This document shows, piece after piece, positions 1-8,044 of a DNA stretch of 64,000 nt. How positions within the stretch are numbered: the stretch's first letter is position 1; every line of letters starts with the position of its first letter. The notes below the pieces were generated by a model. That model was not told where the DNA came from. It saw nothing but the letters and a program-made list of their open reading frames with translations, and ran no database searches. The stretch lies in the NCBI GenBank assembly GCA_050014095.1, contig JBEKDZ010000001.1:124001-188000 (forward strand), written 5' to 3'. The position numbers and the translations under genes were made by a program. The stretch comes from RBG-13-51-18 sp050014095. GTDB taxonomy: Bacteria > Chloroflexota > Dehalococcoidia > Dehalococcoidales > RBG-16-60-22.

Positions 1-388
1 CGTCTTTGGAGGTTTTCCCATCCACATAGTCGGGAACGAAAACATAATGATTGAATAGCTCCGACTGATTATTCAGGGTAGTCTGAAAGGCGTTGAGCAT
101 CCACTGGCAGCCCTCGGCGTTAATCAGCCCGTCGATATAGTCATACCTGCCCTTGATGAACTGGTTGAGGATATCCCGCGAGCAGGCGCAGTTGCCGTAC
201 ATCTGCCGGTCGGTAGTGTCATCCGGCTCGTGTTGGCTTAAAAGGCGCACCGGCAGAGCGCCGGCGGCATAGACGATTTCCTCCGGCATATAGGGTTCGT
301 AATAGCCTATAACTTTACCACCAGTTCGCTTTTTCCAGTCCCTGGCATATGCGTGGCGGTTCTGTAAAACTTCATGAAATCTTTCCAA
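1..388 (-). CDS. 2-hydroxyacyl-CoA dehydratase family protein (HgdB/BcrC-like), partial
   Basis: The N-terminal 129 codons of a gene that runs off the left edge. Translation from a TTG start (388-386) gives a protein beginning LERFHEVLQNRHAYARDW, then GYYEPYMPEEIVYAAGALPVRLL. This is the typical opening of the D-component subunits of 2-hydroxyacyl-CoA dehydratases and benzoyl-CoA reductases. Cysteines near residues 70-72 (GNCACSRD) match the region that supplies [4Fe-4S] ligands in the family. The start is supported by a GGAGGTGAAGG ribosome site just upstream (401-391). Family members act with an ATP-dependent activator in reductive dehydration or ring reduction; none is visible here. The substrate cannot be told. 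Divergent from the DUF169 gene. Confidence 0.8.
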   Translation of the reverse strand, partial: MERFHEVLQNRHAYARDWKKRTGGKVIGYYEPYMPEEIVYAAGALPVRLLSQHEPDDTTDRQMYGNCACSRDILNQFIKGRYDYIDGLINAEGCQWMLNAFQTTLNNQSELFNHYVFVPDYVDGKTSKD

Positions 389-550
389 ATCCTTCACCTC
401 CGTCTAGCAGCCGTACCATTATAACGAATATATCAGTTATAACACATGTAAAATGATTTTTCAAAATTTCTTTAAGTCTTGCAAAATGTCGCCTTCTCCT
501 TCAAAATAATGGCAGCCGATATCGTCGACAAAATGGTGGAGGTGCGCGAT

Positions 551-1312
551 ATGAGAACGATAAAGGATTACAATCGATACGGGAATGAGCTCGAGAGGCT
601 GCTGCTATTAAGGACATCTCCCTTAGCCATAAAGCTGCTGGAGAAAGAAGAGGAAATCCCCGAGGGCGCCTTCAGACCCCATAGAGACCACGGCTTTCAT
701 CTATCCCAATGTCAAGCCTTGGCTATGTCACGTCGGCAGAGAGTTAGTGTAGCCATGCTTAAAGAGGACCAATGGTGTTGGGCTCCGTTAATCGGCTTCG
801 GACTGGTGGATTACCACGCCGCTGAAAATTTTGATGCCACCAAGAATCAGGTAAAAGTGCTGCCCCGCTTGGAATATGGCAAGTACCTCGGTATTATCTC
901 TGCACCTTTAAGAGCGGCTAATTTTCCGCCTGACCTGGTTTTAATTTATACTAACGCCGCCCAATTGAGAAGCATGCTGCTGACTATAAAATACAAAAAT
1001 GGAGGCTTGGTGAGCTGTCAACTCGACCCGATAAACTCATGTGTTTACGCCGTGGTGGATACGATGTTAAAAAACCAGTATCAGGTCAATCTGCCCTGCG
1101 CTGGCGAGTACTACCGGGCCATGCCGGGAGAAGACGAGCTCATTTTCTCCGTGCCGGCAGATAAGGTGGAAGACTTAGTAATGGAGCTTGAACAATCGGA
1201 AAAGATGAAATCTGGATATGCCTATTCCAGCTTTGAGATGAGACCTGATTTCCCCCGACCTGATTTCTACAAGGATTTATTCCGGATTTGGGGATTGGAT
1301 ATTGAGCCATGA
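551..1312 (+). CDS. DUF169 family protein
   Basis: A soluble protein of about 253 residues resembling DUF169. It has an N-terminal LLLLRTSPLAIKLL segment followed by a conserved cysteine region (FHLSQCQALAMSR). The frame stays open upstream to a TTG at 479, but the ATG at 551 is preferred: it has a GGAGG (538-542) eight bases upstream, and the family similarity begins right after it. DUF169 proteins have no assigned reaction. They recur in anaerobes, here divergent from a 2-hydroxyacyl-CoA dehydratase subunit, so a link to anaerobic acyl-CoA metabolism is possible but unproven. Confidence 0.75.
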   Translation: MRTIKDYNRYGNELERLLLLRTSPLAIKLLEKEEEIPEGAFRPHRDHGFHLSQCQALAMSRRQRVSVAMLKEDQWCWAPLIGFGLVDYHAAENFDATKNQVKVLPRLEYGKYLGIISAPLRAANFPPDLVLIYTNAAQLRSMLLTIKYKNGGLVSCQLDPINSCVYAVVDTMLKNQYQVNLPCAGEYYRAMPGEDELIFSVPADKVEDLVMELEQSEKMKSGYAYSSFEMRPDFPRPDFYKDLFRIWGLDIEP

Positions 1313-1347
1313 AAGTATTTAGCTTCGCCTACAGATAGCCAACCAAC

Positions 1348-1376
1348 TTGACTCACTCTACGAAAAAAGTGATAAT
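1348..1376 (+). promoter_or_regulatory. Sigma-70-type promoter for hicBA
   Basis: TTGACT (1348-1353), a 17-bp spacer, then GATAAT (1371-1376), upstream of hicB. The untranslated leader would be about 115 bases. Most HicB proteins repress their own promoter; no clear operator was picked out. Confidence 0.5.
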
Positions 1377-1498
1377 GATAAACGATGCTTACTCGACAAA
1401 ACCGTTTTCAAGAACAAAAAGTTCGGAATTTTTATTGAGTGGGCAGGCATCTAATGCATAAAATATATAGTCATAATCGAAAAAGGACGGAATGAGAT

Positions 1499-1720
1499 AT
1501 GCCGGATTATAAATTTACAGTGGTAGTGGAAAAAGATGAGGATGGGCTTTATGTAGCCTCCGTTCCTCTGCTTCAGGGTTGCTATACTCAAGGCAAGACC
1601 TATGAAGAGGCATTGGAAAACATCAAGGATGCCATCAAGCTACATATCGAAGCCCGCAAAGCTCTCGGGGAGACTATTCCCATAGAAGTCGCTATTGATG
1701 AGGTGCAGGTAGTTGCCTAA
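1499..1720 (+). CDS. hicB: HicB-like type II antitoxin
   Basis: A 73-residue protein with the HicB fold signature: a strand pair carrying EKDEDGLYVASVPLLQGCYTQ, then YEEALENIKDAIKLHIEA. HicB binds and neutralises the HicA mRNA interferase. The DNA-binding C-terminal tail found in longer HicBs is absent, so this is the short form. The gene precedes the toxin gene (order hicB-hicA) and its stop overlaps the toxin start by 8 bases, which suggests translational coupling. Confidence 0.85.
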   Translation: MPDYKFTVVVEKDEDGLYVASVPLLQGCYTQGKTYEEALENIKDAIKLHIEARKALGETIPIEVAIDEVQVVA

Positions 1721-1937
1721 GTTAAAGCCTGCCAAGCCTGACGAGGTTAGGCGGATATTGGAGAAGTTAGGTTTTAACTGCATCAGACAGAGTGGAAGCC
1801 ACGCTGTTTATCATCATTCTGATGGCAGGTGGACTACCGTGCCGATGCACAAGGGGAAAGATTTAGGCAAAGGCATATTGCGGAAAATTCTTAAAGATGC
1901 AAAACTTAGTGTCGATGAGTTTGAAAAACTACACTAG
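1713..1937 (+). CDS. hicA: HicA-like mRNA interferase toxin
   Basis: A 74-residue basic protein with a double-stranded-RNA-binding-like fold. VRRILEKLGFNCIRQSGSH contains the conserved Gly-Ser-His whose histidine is catalytic in HicA, and TTVPMHKGKDLGKGILRKIL completes the domain. HicA cleaves mRNA without needing the ribosome. It starts at a TTG inside the hicB stop region (8-base overlap). Length and domain are complete, so the pair looks functional. Confidence 0.88.
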   Translation: MPKLKPAKPDEVRRILEKLGFNCIRQSGSHAVYHHSDGRWTTVPMHKGKDLGKGILRKILKDAKLSVDEFEKLH

Positions 1938-1998
1938 GTTCATAATGATAGAGTCTCAAGAATCAAGACAATAGAAAATTTAATATAAAGCATCAAAC

Positions 1999-2075
1999 GG
2001 CGCATTCGTCTAGCGGCCTAGGACGCGTCCCTCTCAAGGACGAGATCATGGGTTCGAATCCCATATGCGCTACCA
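1999..2075 (+). tRNA. tRNA-Glu (CTC anticodon)
   Basis: A cloverleaf is readable by eye. The acceptor GGCGCAT (1999-2005) pairs with ATGCGCT (G1-U72 wobble). The D arm follows TCGTCTAG. The anticodon loop CTCTCAA gives CTC, and the T arm is GGGTTCGAATCCC. CCA is encoded at 2073-2075. It lies just downstream of the convergent end of the MarC gene. Confidence 0.93.
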
Positions 2076-2081
2076 ATACTT

Positions 2082-2684
2082 CTAGCCGCCCCCGCTAATA
2101 ATCCCCAGCGCTTTCAACCCACCGATAATCATACTAACGGCGATGGCAGCTAGCAGCAGGCTGAATACCCGCGAAATAGCGGTAAGTCCCCCCTGCCCGA
2201 GGAACCGCGCAATCCTTTGACTTAAAAAGAAGATAACCCAGGTTATCGCCATGTTAAGGGCAAAAGATATCAGCACCATGTAAAGCGGATATCGCCCGGC
2301 CAGCAGCAGCAAGGTGGCGATAGTTGCCGGACCTACCGTTAAAGGAGTGCCGATGGGCACGATAGCCACCAGTTCTTCCTTAACAACTCTAACCATGTGA
2401 CCGGTAATCATATACATTATGGAAAGCACCAGGAGCACAATACCGCCGGCAATGGCGAACTCCTGAACATCGATGCCCATGATGTTTAAAATGAACTGTC
2501 CCAGGAAAAGGAAGACCAGTCCGACAATGGTGGCGGTTAAGACGGCATAGTTGACTATTTTATTCTTTTGTTTACGGTCTAAGTCCTCCCCCGCCATGAT
2601 GAGGAAAGGAAGATTGCCTAAAGCATCAATGACGATGAAGAGCGGCACGAAGGTCATTATAAAATTGTGCCATTGGTCAGACAA
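2082..2684 (-). CDS. MarC family integral membrane protein
   Basis: About 200 residues with six hydrophobic segments and MarC/UPF0056 hallmarks: FVPLFIVIDALGNLPFLI near the N terminus and AIVPIGTPLTVGPATIATLLLL in the middle. The start was moved to the TTG at 2684, which sits 8 bases after GGGAGG; the frame is open a few codons further to 2702. MarC proteins are membrane proteins of unclear transport role. It is the last gene of the minus-strand aminomutase operon (35-base gap to the GNAT gene), so it might export or import the product of that cluster; this is inference. Confidence 0.85.
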   Translation of the reverse strand: MSDQWHNFIMTFVPLFIVIDALGNLPFLIMAGEDLDRKQKNKIVNYAVLTATIVGLVFLFLGQFILNIMGIDVQEFAIAGGIVLLVLSIMYMITGHMVRVVKEELVAIVPIGTPLTVGPATIATLLLLAGRYPLYMVLISFALNMAITWVIFFLSQRIARFLGQGGLTAISRVFSLLLAAIAVSMIIGGLKALGIISGGG

Positions 2685-2719
2685 GATACCACCCTCCCGC
2701 AAGAACCCTTACACTTTTA

Positions 2720-3196
2720 TTATAGTTTCTTTTGCAGAATAAGTTTATCATCGCCGGGCGAATAGAAATCAGGGATACAGGCAATTACTTCATAACCACG
2801 GCCGAGATAAAATCGCCTGGTATTCTCATACGAAGGCGTCGAGGATGTCTCGATAAAAACCAATCTGCCTTGCGTCTGCTTCATCGCCCTCTCCGCTGCC
2901 TCCGCAAGGACTTTACCTATGCCTTTTCCCCGCTTTGTGCGGTCGACGGCTATCCAGTAGATGTCCCAGGTGCCGATAGTCATGGGCGTCTCACCGTAAC
3001 AGACATACCCCACAATCTGCCCCTCATCCTCGGCTATTTGAATGTGGTATCCCGACTTCGTCCCGACAGCGAGATAATTATCGATGAGTTCCTCAGCAAC
3101 CACTAGCTCGGACGGATTAAATTCGGGCGTATTTTTCAGTATCGTCATCAACGCCCGCTTGTCCTGGGCTAACATTGGGCGTATTTTTAATGTCAT
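2720..3196 (-). CDS. GNAT family N-acetyltransferase in the aminomutase operon
   Basis: About 158 residues. The acetyl-CoA-binding motif A is IAVDRTKRGKGIGKVLAEAAERA, followed by ENTRRFYLGRGYEV (motif B). The ATG at 3196 has GAGAGG upstream and is preferred to 3217. The start lies inside the preceding ATP-grasp gene, an unusually long overlap of 80 bases in a different frame. Beta-lysine acetyltransferases (AblB) that partner lysine 2,3-aminomutases are also GNATs, so acetylation of a beta-lysine-derived amine is a reasonable hypothesis, but the sequence does not prove the substrate. Confidence 0.8.
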   Translation of the reverse strand: MTLKIRPMLAQDKRALMTILKNTPEFNPSELVVAEELIDNYLAVGTKSGYHIQIAEDEGQIVGYVCYGETPMTIGTWDIYWIAVDRTKRGKGIGKVLAEAAERAMKQTQGRLVFIETSSTPSYENTRRFYLGRGYEVIACIPDFYSPGDDKLILQKKL

Positions 3197-4196
3197 TTTT
3201 GTTCCTCTCCAGGGCAAGATTCAGAATCTTGCCGATAAATTCCGCGTAGCTCATACCGGCCGCGCGGGACTGGCGGGCGGCACCGGCGTCGGGCGAAATA
3301 TCCGGATTGGGATTGACCTCAATAACATTCAGTTTCTCGGCTTCGTCTGTGCGCATGTCTATCCGGGCATAGCCGTGGCCAACCAGCAGCTTAAAAACCG
3401 ACATTGCGGTATTAGCCACGAATTCCCGTTCCTGTTCAGTAACCTTAGCCGGGCAGATAACTTTAGTGCCTTTATAATAGTGACTTTTCGGCTCCCACTT
3501 GGCGGCGAAGGTTAAAATCCGTGGGATGTCTGGTGCTAGTGAATAGGCAATTTCCGATACCGGTAAAACGACACACTGTGCGTTGCCCATGACTGTGGCA
3601 TTGAATTCGCGCCCGCCGATGAAATGCTCAACGAGGGCGCCGCTGTGGTACGACTCGCTGACTAAACGAACCTGTTTTTCTAATGTTGTAATATCATATA
3701 CAAGGCTGTCCGCAGTAATACCGTTGCTGGCGTCCTCGGCGCGTGGCTTAACGATGCAGGGAAAATCCAGCCTAAAGGTGTCGAGCGTCGCTGGACTAAG
3801 CAGCTGGAAGTCCGGCGTAGGGACACCCGCTTCCTTGAGGATTTCCTTGACACTGGCTTTATCGAGGGCGAGCTTAAGCACGTCCGACCGACAGCCGGTA
3901 TAGGGAATCCCCAAAGCGTTTAGTGCTGCCGGCACCAGCGCTTCTGTTTCCGGCTCGTCATAAAATCCTTCAAAAAGATTAAAAACGACCGACGTATCTA
4001 AAGTCTCGAGTTTTTTCCGGGCTCCAGTGAAGGGTGGCACCAACGGCAGCAGCGTGACTTCATGTCCCAGCTCAAGCAGGGCTTTACGTACGGCTTTGAC
4101 GGCATCAAGCACGCTAAGCACCGCCTTATCTTCGCCGTTGGTATCATAATAGGAAGGGAAGGGCTCGTTGTAAACGATGGTTACACGCTGGCACAC
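3117..4196 (-). CDS. ATP-grasp ligase, D-Ala-D-Ala ligase-like (second of the pair)
   Basis: 359 residues. The N-terminal part (DTSVVFNLFEGFYDEPETEALVPAALNALGIPYTG) and the central ATP-grasp fold (FPCIVKPRAEDASNGI, ALVEHFIGGREFNATVMG) lead to the metal-binding ARIDMRTDEAEKLNVIEVNPNPDISPDAG. Family members form amide bonds through an acyl phosphate. Two such ligases in a row beside an aminomutase argue against cell-wall D-Ala-D-Ala synthesis and for a dedicated small peptide or amide product. The start overlaps the upstream ligase by 16 bases. The C-terminal 25 or so residues are low-complexity and lie over the GNAT start. Confidence 0.82.
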   Translation of the reverse strand: MCQRVTIVYNEPFPSYYDTNGEDKAVLSVLDAVKAVRKALLELGHEVTLLPLVPPFTGARKKLETLDTSVVFNLFEGFYDEPETEALVPAALNALGIPYTGCRSDVLKLALDKASVKEILKEAGVPTPDFQLLSPATLDTFRLDFPCIVKPRAEDASNGITADSLVYDITTLEKQVRLVSESYHSGALVEHFIGGREFNATVMGNAQCVVLPVSEIAYSLAPDIPRILTFAAKWEPKSHYYKGTKVICPAKVTEQEREFVANTAMSVFKLLVGHGYARIDMRTDEAEKLNVIEVNPNPDISPDAGAARQSRAAGMSYAEFIGKILNLALERNKNDIKNTPNVSPGQAGVDDDTEKYARI

Positions 4197-5182
4197 TGCG
4201 GATACCTTTCGATGGCGGCATCAAGCACTGAACCGATAAGCCCCTCATGTGTCCACCCCAGCTTGATGGCCATAATCACTAAATCGCTATAAGTCCCCAG
4301 CCCGGGGAGCGGATTTATTTCCAGGAAATAAGGTATTCCATTATGACCGACGCGGAAGTCCACCCGGGAGAAGTCGCGGCAGCCCAATGTTTTAAAAGCC
4401 TTAAGACCGTATTCTTCAAGTTTCTTCAAAACAGTCCTGGGCAACTTAACCGGCGACTCGTAGTCAACCTGGTTCACGTAGTCGCGTTTCACTTCTAGCG
4501 AATAAACAAAGTGCTTCGGTTGCTTTTTCGGCAGCACGCGCATCATACCCACCAGCTTCGGCGGCGAGTTACCGATTATCCCCACCGTTACCTCATCCCC
4601 GTCGATGAACTCCTCCACCATGACCGGCTGGTTATAGTCTTTTAAAACACGCTTCACTTCCGCCTCGGCTTGTTTCACATTTTCCGCCAGAGAAGTATGA
4701 CGAATACCCTTGCTGGAACCTTCGTAGGCTGGTTTGATTATAGCGGGAAAAGAAAAACCTTTCCAGTCTGCTTGCGCCAGCTCCGCCACATCGGCAACAA
4801 TCAGCCATTTCGGCGTGGGGATACCCGCTATCGCCACCAGCTTTTTGGCGGCGGGTTTATCCAGACATATTGCCAGGCATAGTGGGTCGGAGCCGGTATA
4901 AGGGATATCCAGCATCTCCAGGACAGCCGGCACCTGCGCCTCGCGACTGCGATAGCTACCCCGGCCCTCGGAGATGTTAAAGACGATATCTACCTTTTCG
5001 CGGCGGATATTATCAAGAAAAAGGGCACCGCCGCCTAATCTGACGACACGGTGCCCTTTTTTTTCAAGCGCGCTCGATATTATCTCGACCGTTTCCGGCG
5101 AGTCGTATTCTTCAAGCGCATCATCAACGCTATGAGTTTCCGTTACGGCTGTTTTAAGATCGTATGATAATCCGATCCGCAT
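4181..5182 (-). CDS. ATP-grasp ligase, D-Ala-D-Ala ligase-like (first of the pair)
   Basis: 333 residues from the ATG at 5182, which follows AAAGGAGAGG; this is preferred to the upstream in-frame start at 5218. Ddl-type features are VDIVFNISEGRGSYRSREAQVPAVLEMLDIPYTGSDP, the ATP-binding FPAIIKPAYEGSSKGI and VMVEEFIDGDEVTV, and the Mg-binding DFSRVDFRV...EINPLPGL. It is distinct from the neighbouring ligase gene, so the pair probably makes successive or different bonds. It overlaps the end of kamA by 29 bases, consistent with translational coupling. A murein role cannot be excluded from sequence alone. Confidence 0.83.
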   Translation of the reverse strand: MRIGLSYDLKTAVTETHSVDDALEEYDSPETVEIISSALEKKGHRVVRLGGGALFLDNIRREKVDIVFNISEGRGSYRSREAQVPAVLEMLDIPYTGSDPLCLAICLDKPAAKKLVAIAGIPTPKWLIVADVAELAQADWKGFSFPAIIKPAYEGSSKGIRHTSLAENVKQAEAEVKRVLKDYNQPVMVEEFIDGDEVTVGIIGNSPPKLVGMMRVLPKKQPKHFVYSLEVKRDYVNQVDYESPVKLPRTVLKKLEEYGLKAFKTLGCRDFSRVDFRVGHNGIPYFLEINPLPGLGTYSDLVIMAIKLGWTHEGLIGSVLDAAIERYPQCASV

Positions 5183-6539
5183 CAGCCTCTCCTTTGACTT
5201 TAACAGGTAGAGCGGCATCCGCCAGCAGACTTTCCACAGCTCCGCTTACTGGCGGTGCGGCAACGGCTTCTTCCTTATGGTCCTGTGATTTAGGATTACG
5301 ATAGCGGAACACCTTACCTTCGTAGTTCTGCAGTAGCAACTCGTTCTCGTTCATCGAAAGCACGTAGTTCGGCTGCAGGGGCACTTTACCGCCGCCCTGG
5401 ACCAGGTCGACGACGAAGTTGGGCACCGCCAGGCCAGAGGTATGCCCGCGCATCCCTTCGATGATTTTTATGCCTACGTCCACCGACGTGCGCAGGTGTT
5501 CCGTGCCCTGCACTTCATCGCACTGGAACAAATAATATGGACGTACTTTAGCTTTTAACAAAGCATGAGCGAGCTTGGTCTGTATTTCCACACTATCGTT
5601 AATACCGCGTAATAGCACCGTCTGGTTGTTGACCGGCACGCCGGCCCTTAGCAAACGGTCGCAGGCAGCCGCTGCATCCGGCGTTACCTCTCGCGGGTGG
5701 TTGAAGTGGGTATTAAGCCATATCGGACTGTACTTCGAGAGCATGTCGCATAGTTCAGTATCGATACGCTGCGGCAGCACCACCGGGAACCGCGAGCCAA
5801 TACGTATTATCTCGATATGCTTTATCGCCCTGATTTTGGCAATAATGCTTTCCAGGTGGCTGGTCGAGAGCGTCAGCGGGTCGCCGCCGGAAAGGATAAC
5901 GTCCCTGACTTCAGTGTGCTGGCGTAAATAGCCCAGCATTACCTCAATCTGGTCGTCGGTACGCGTCCAGGCGCCGTGGCGCCACTCCCTTTTACGCGTG
6001 CAGTGGCGGCAGAGCATGGGGCAGATATCCGTCAGCACCATCAGCGCCCTATCCGGGTAGCGATGCACCAAGCCGGGGACCACGGAGTCCTCTTTTTCCG
6101 CGAGCGGGTCTTCCAACCCGATGGAACTCATGGTTATCTCCTGGATACAAGGCACCGCCTGTTTCCTGATGGGGTCATCCGGGTCTTCGGGATTGATAAG
6201 CGATAAGTAGTAGGGGGTGATTGATAGAGGATAGCGCTTGATGACCGTTCTGATTTGCGCCTGCTCCTCGACTGATAGGGGTAGCAGCTGGATTAACTGC
6301 TCTAGAGAGGTAATCCGATTACGGAACTGCCATTTCCAATCTTTCCAGGAAATATCGGAAATATTCCAGAAAAACCGGTATCTACCGGTGGTACTACTGG
6401 GGGGCTCGTCCTCAATGCTTTTTACAATAAATCTTTTACCGGGGGGCTCTTCGGCTTCGCTATTCGCGCAAGTTATGGTCGTGATTCTCTCAGGTGTGTG
6501 GCTGAGTTGACTTTTGGCGGCCACCGATGATGTTTTCAC
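5154..6539 (-). CDS. kamA: Lysine 2,3-aminomutase (radical SAM, PLP)
   Basis: 461 residues. The radical-SAM cluster cysteines are C173-x3-C177-x2-C180 (CPMLCRHC). SGGDPL (217-222) binds SAM. K385 in GGGK is the PLP lysine. The two aspartates that hold the substrate lysine side-chain amine are D341 (QCDEVQGTEH) and D378 (NFVVD). All of these sit at a constant offset of 48 from the Clostridium enzyme numbering (C125/129/132, D293, D330, K337), so true L-lysine to L-beta-lysine activity is likely, not EpmB or glutamate mutase. A roughly 50-residue N-terminal extension is poorly conserved in look. GTG start; the AAAGGAG is rather far upstream. First gene of the minus-strand operon. Confidence 0.88.
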   Translation of the reverse strand: MKTSSVAAKSQLSHTPERITTITCANSEAEEPPGKRFIVKSIEDEPPSSTTGRYRFFWNISDISWKDWKWQFRNRITSLEQLIQLLPLSVEEQAQIRTVIKRYPLSITPYYLSLINPEDPDDPIRKQAVPCIQEITMSSIGLEDPLAEKEDSVVPGLVHRYPDRALMVLTDICPMLCRHCTRKREWRHGAWTRTDDQIEVMLGYLRQHTEVRDVILSGGDPLTLSTSHLESIIAKIRAIKHIEIIRIGSRFPVVLPQRIDTELCDMLSKYSPIWLNTHFNHPREVTPDAAAACDRLLRAGVPVNNQTVLLRGINDSVEIQTKLAHALLKAKVRPYYLFQCDEVQGTEHLRTSVDVGIKIIEGMRGHTSGLAVPNFVVDLVQGGGKVPLQPNYVLSMNENELLLQNYEGKVFRYRNPKSQDHKEEAVAAPPVSGAVESLLADAALPVKVKGEADADRIIIRS

Positions 6540-6638
6540 TTTTTTGTTCTACACTCTCCTTTGTTATTTACTTTTTCTATGTTTCTAACGTCTGTTTCGT
6601 AAACCTATTGTGCTAACTTGACATTCCTGTTATAATAT

Positions 6639-6691
6639 ACCGGAATTTAAGTTCCTGTATTTAATTATACAGAACTGATGTAATTTGTCAA
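6639..6691 (-). promoter_or_regulatory. Promoter of the kamA operon with overlapping palindrome
   Basis: On the minus strand, TTGACA (6691-6686), a 16-bp spacer and TATAAT (6669-6664) form a near-consensus promoter. The expected transcript start falls on a 20-bp near-palindrome at 6639-6658 (ACCGGAATTTAAGTTCCTGT), which looks like an operator. A second inverted repeat, AATTAC-TAC-GTAATT, lies at 6696-6710 between the two divergent genes. The adjacent winged-helix protein is a candidate ligand. Confidence 0.6.
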
Positions 6692-6765
6692 TAGTAATTA
6701 CTACGTAATTAAGTATAGAATAAAAAATAATTTTAAAACAATTTTCAAGGTAAGGAGGTGATAGT

Positions 6766-7101
6766 ATGCCGGGATGGAAATTCCTGACCAATCATGCCCA
6801 GGTCTTATGCCTCCTTGCCCGCCGACCCCGTATCACCGCGCGGGAAATTTCCGCTATCATCGGCATTACAGAAAAAGCCACCCGCAACATCATCAACGAC
6901 CTTGAAAGCGACGGCTATGTCACCAAGAAAAAAGAGGGACGACGCATTAAGTACCGCGTCGACCCCAACCTCCCTTTGAGAGGCCAAGCCCAGCAGAATA
7001 AAGCCATCGGCGACCTGCTGGAGGTTTTGGGCTGGAAACGTCGGAAAAGCCCATCGAAAAAGAAACCGCAGCCAGTTGGCCAGACCAGCCTTTTTGTATA
7101 A
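6766..7101 (+). CDS. Winged helix-turn-helix transcriptional regulator (MarR/ArsR-like)
   Basis: 111 residues. A compact winged HTH spans residues 5-70: LTNHAQVLCLLARRPRITAREIS, IIGITEKATRNIINDLESDGYV, then the wing KKKEGRRIKYRVDPNLPLRG. The basic tail (WKRRKSPSKKKPQP) follows. A single-domain regulator with no obvious ligand-binding part. A strong TAAGGAGGTG ribosome site precedes the ATG. It is divergent from kamA across a 226-bp region with two palindromes, so control of that operon and of itself is plausible. Confidence 0.82.
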   Translation: MPGWKFLTNHAQVLCLLARRPRITAREISAIIGITEKATRNIINDLESDGYVTKKKEGRRIKYRVDPNLPLRGQAQQNKAIGDLLEVLGWKRRKSPSKKKPQPVGQTSLFV

Positions 7102-7243
7102 ACCAAATTCTTCTACCCCGCTGTTATCCCCGCCTGGTGGTTATTATATCCTTTTTATCCTAATTTTCCTTTAATTTCCCTAACTGGTTGATATGTTATA
7201 TAATGTACCAGCCAAAATTATGTAATTGTTTTAGGAGGTAACC

Positions 7244-8008
7244 ATGGACCTGGGTTTAAAAGGTAAAGTAGCATTGGTAACGGGCGCCGGCAGCCAGATA
7301 GGCTTCGGCAAGCAGATCGCCTTGCTGCTGGCAAAAGAGGGCTGTGATGCCGTCGCCGTTACAGATATCATCGACGATGTGAATCTCACGGCGGAAGAAA
7401 TAAAAAAGACCGGCAAGAAATCCATTGCCGTTAAAGGTGACATCACTAATCCTGATGATGTCGCCACAGTGGTAAAAAAAGTAGTTGATGAGTTTAAGAA
7501 AATAGACATCTTATGCAATGTTGCCGGCGGCATTGCCAGCCGGGCACCCTATGATAAGGCCAAGCCGGAAGACTGGGATAAAGATGTCCGCCTTAACCTC
7601 TACAGTATCATGCTCACCTGCCAGGCGGTACTCCCCTATATGAGGGAAAAGAAGAGCGGTGCCATCGTTAACATCGGTTCGGGCAGCACGCGCATGTATG
7701 GTCACGGCGCGGGCAATACGTATGCCATTGCCAAGGCTGGAGTCGATACCTTTACCAAGCAGCTTGCCTTTAACGAAGCCAAGAATGGTATCCGTGCCAA
7801 TTGTGTCGCTCCCGGCCCCGCGCCCACCAATTTCATACCAGGCCCCGATAAAAAAGGAATTATAGATATGCTCGCCAAGACGATTCCCATGGGCAGGGGC
7901 GCCACCCAGACCGATATCGCTAATGCTACCGTATTCCTTGCTTCCGATATGTCCAGCTATATCACCGGCGCTATCCTGCATGTTTCCGGCGGGTCGGTAT
8001 TGGACTAA
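7244..8008 (+). CDS. SDR family NAD(P)-dependent oxidoreductase (tandem copy 1)
   Basis: 254 residues, complete classical SDR. The cofactor loop is TGAGSQIGFG (residues 14-23), followed by NVAGG; the active site is SGSTRMYGHGAGNTYAIAK with Ser and YxxxK. The C-terminal ITGAILHVSGGSV closes the fold. AGGAGGT precedes the ATG by five bases. The next gene is a clear paralogue 36 bases downstream, so the two are probably co-transcribed and may act on related substrates, or as a heteromeric pair. The substrate is unknown. Confidence 0.85.
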   Translation: MDLGLKGKVALVTGAGSQIGFGKQIALLLAKEGCDAVAVTDIIDDVNLTAEEIKKTGKKSIAVKGDITNPDDVATVVKKVVDEFKKIDILCNVAGGIASRAPYDKAKPEDWDKDVRLNLYSIMLTCQAVLPYMREKKSGAIVNIGSGSTRMYGHGAGNTYAIAKAGVDTFTKQLAFNEAKNGIRANCVAPGPAPTNFIPGPDKKGIIDMLAKTIPMGRGATQTDIANATVFLASDMSSYITGAILHVSGGSVLD

Positions 8009-8044
8009 ACATAACTTTTTTCTCAATATAAACAGGAGGTCAAA

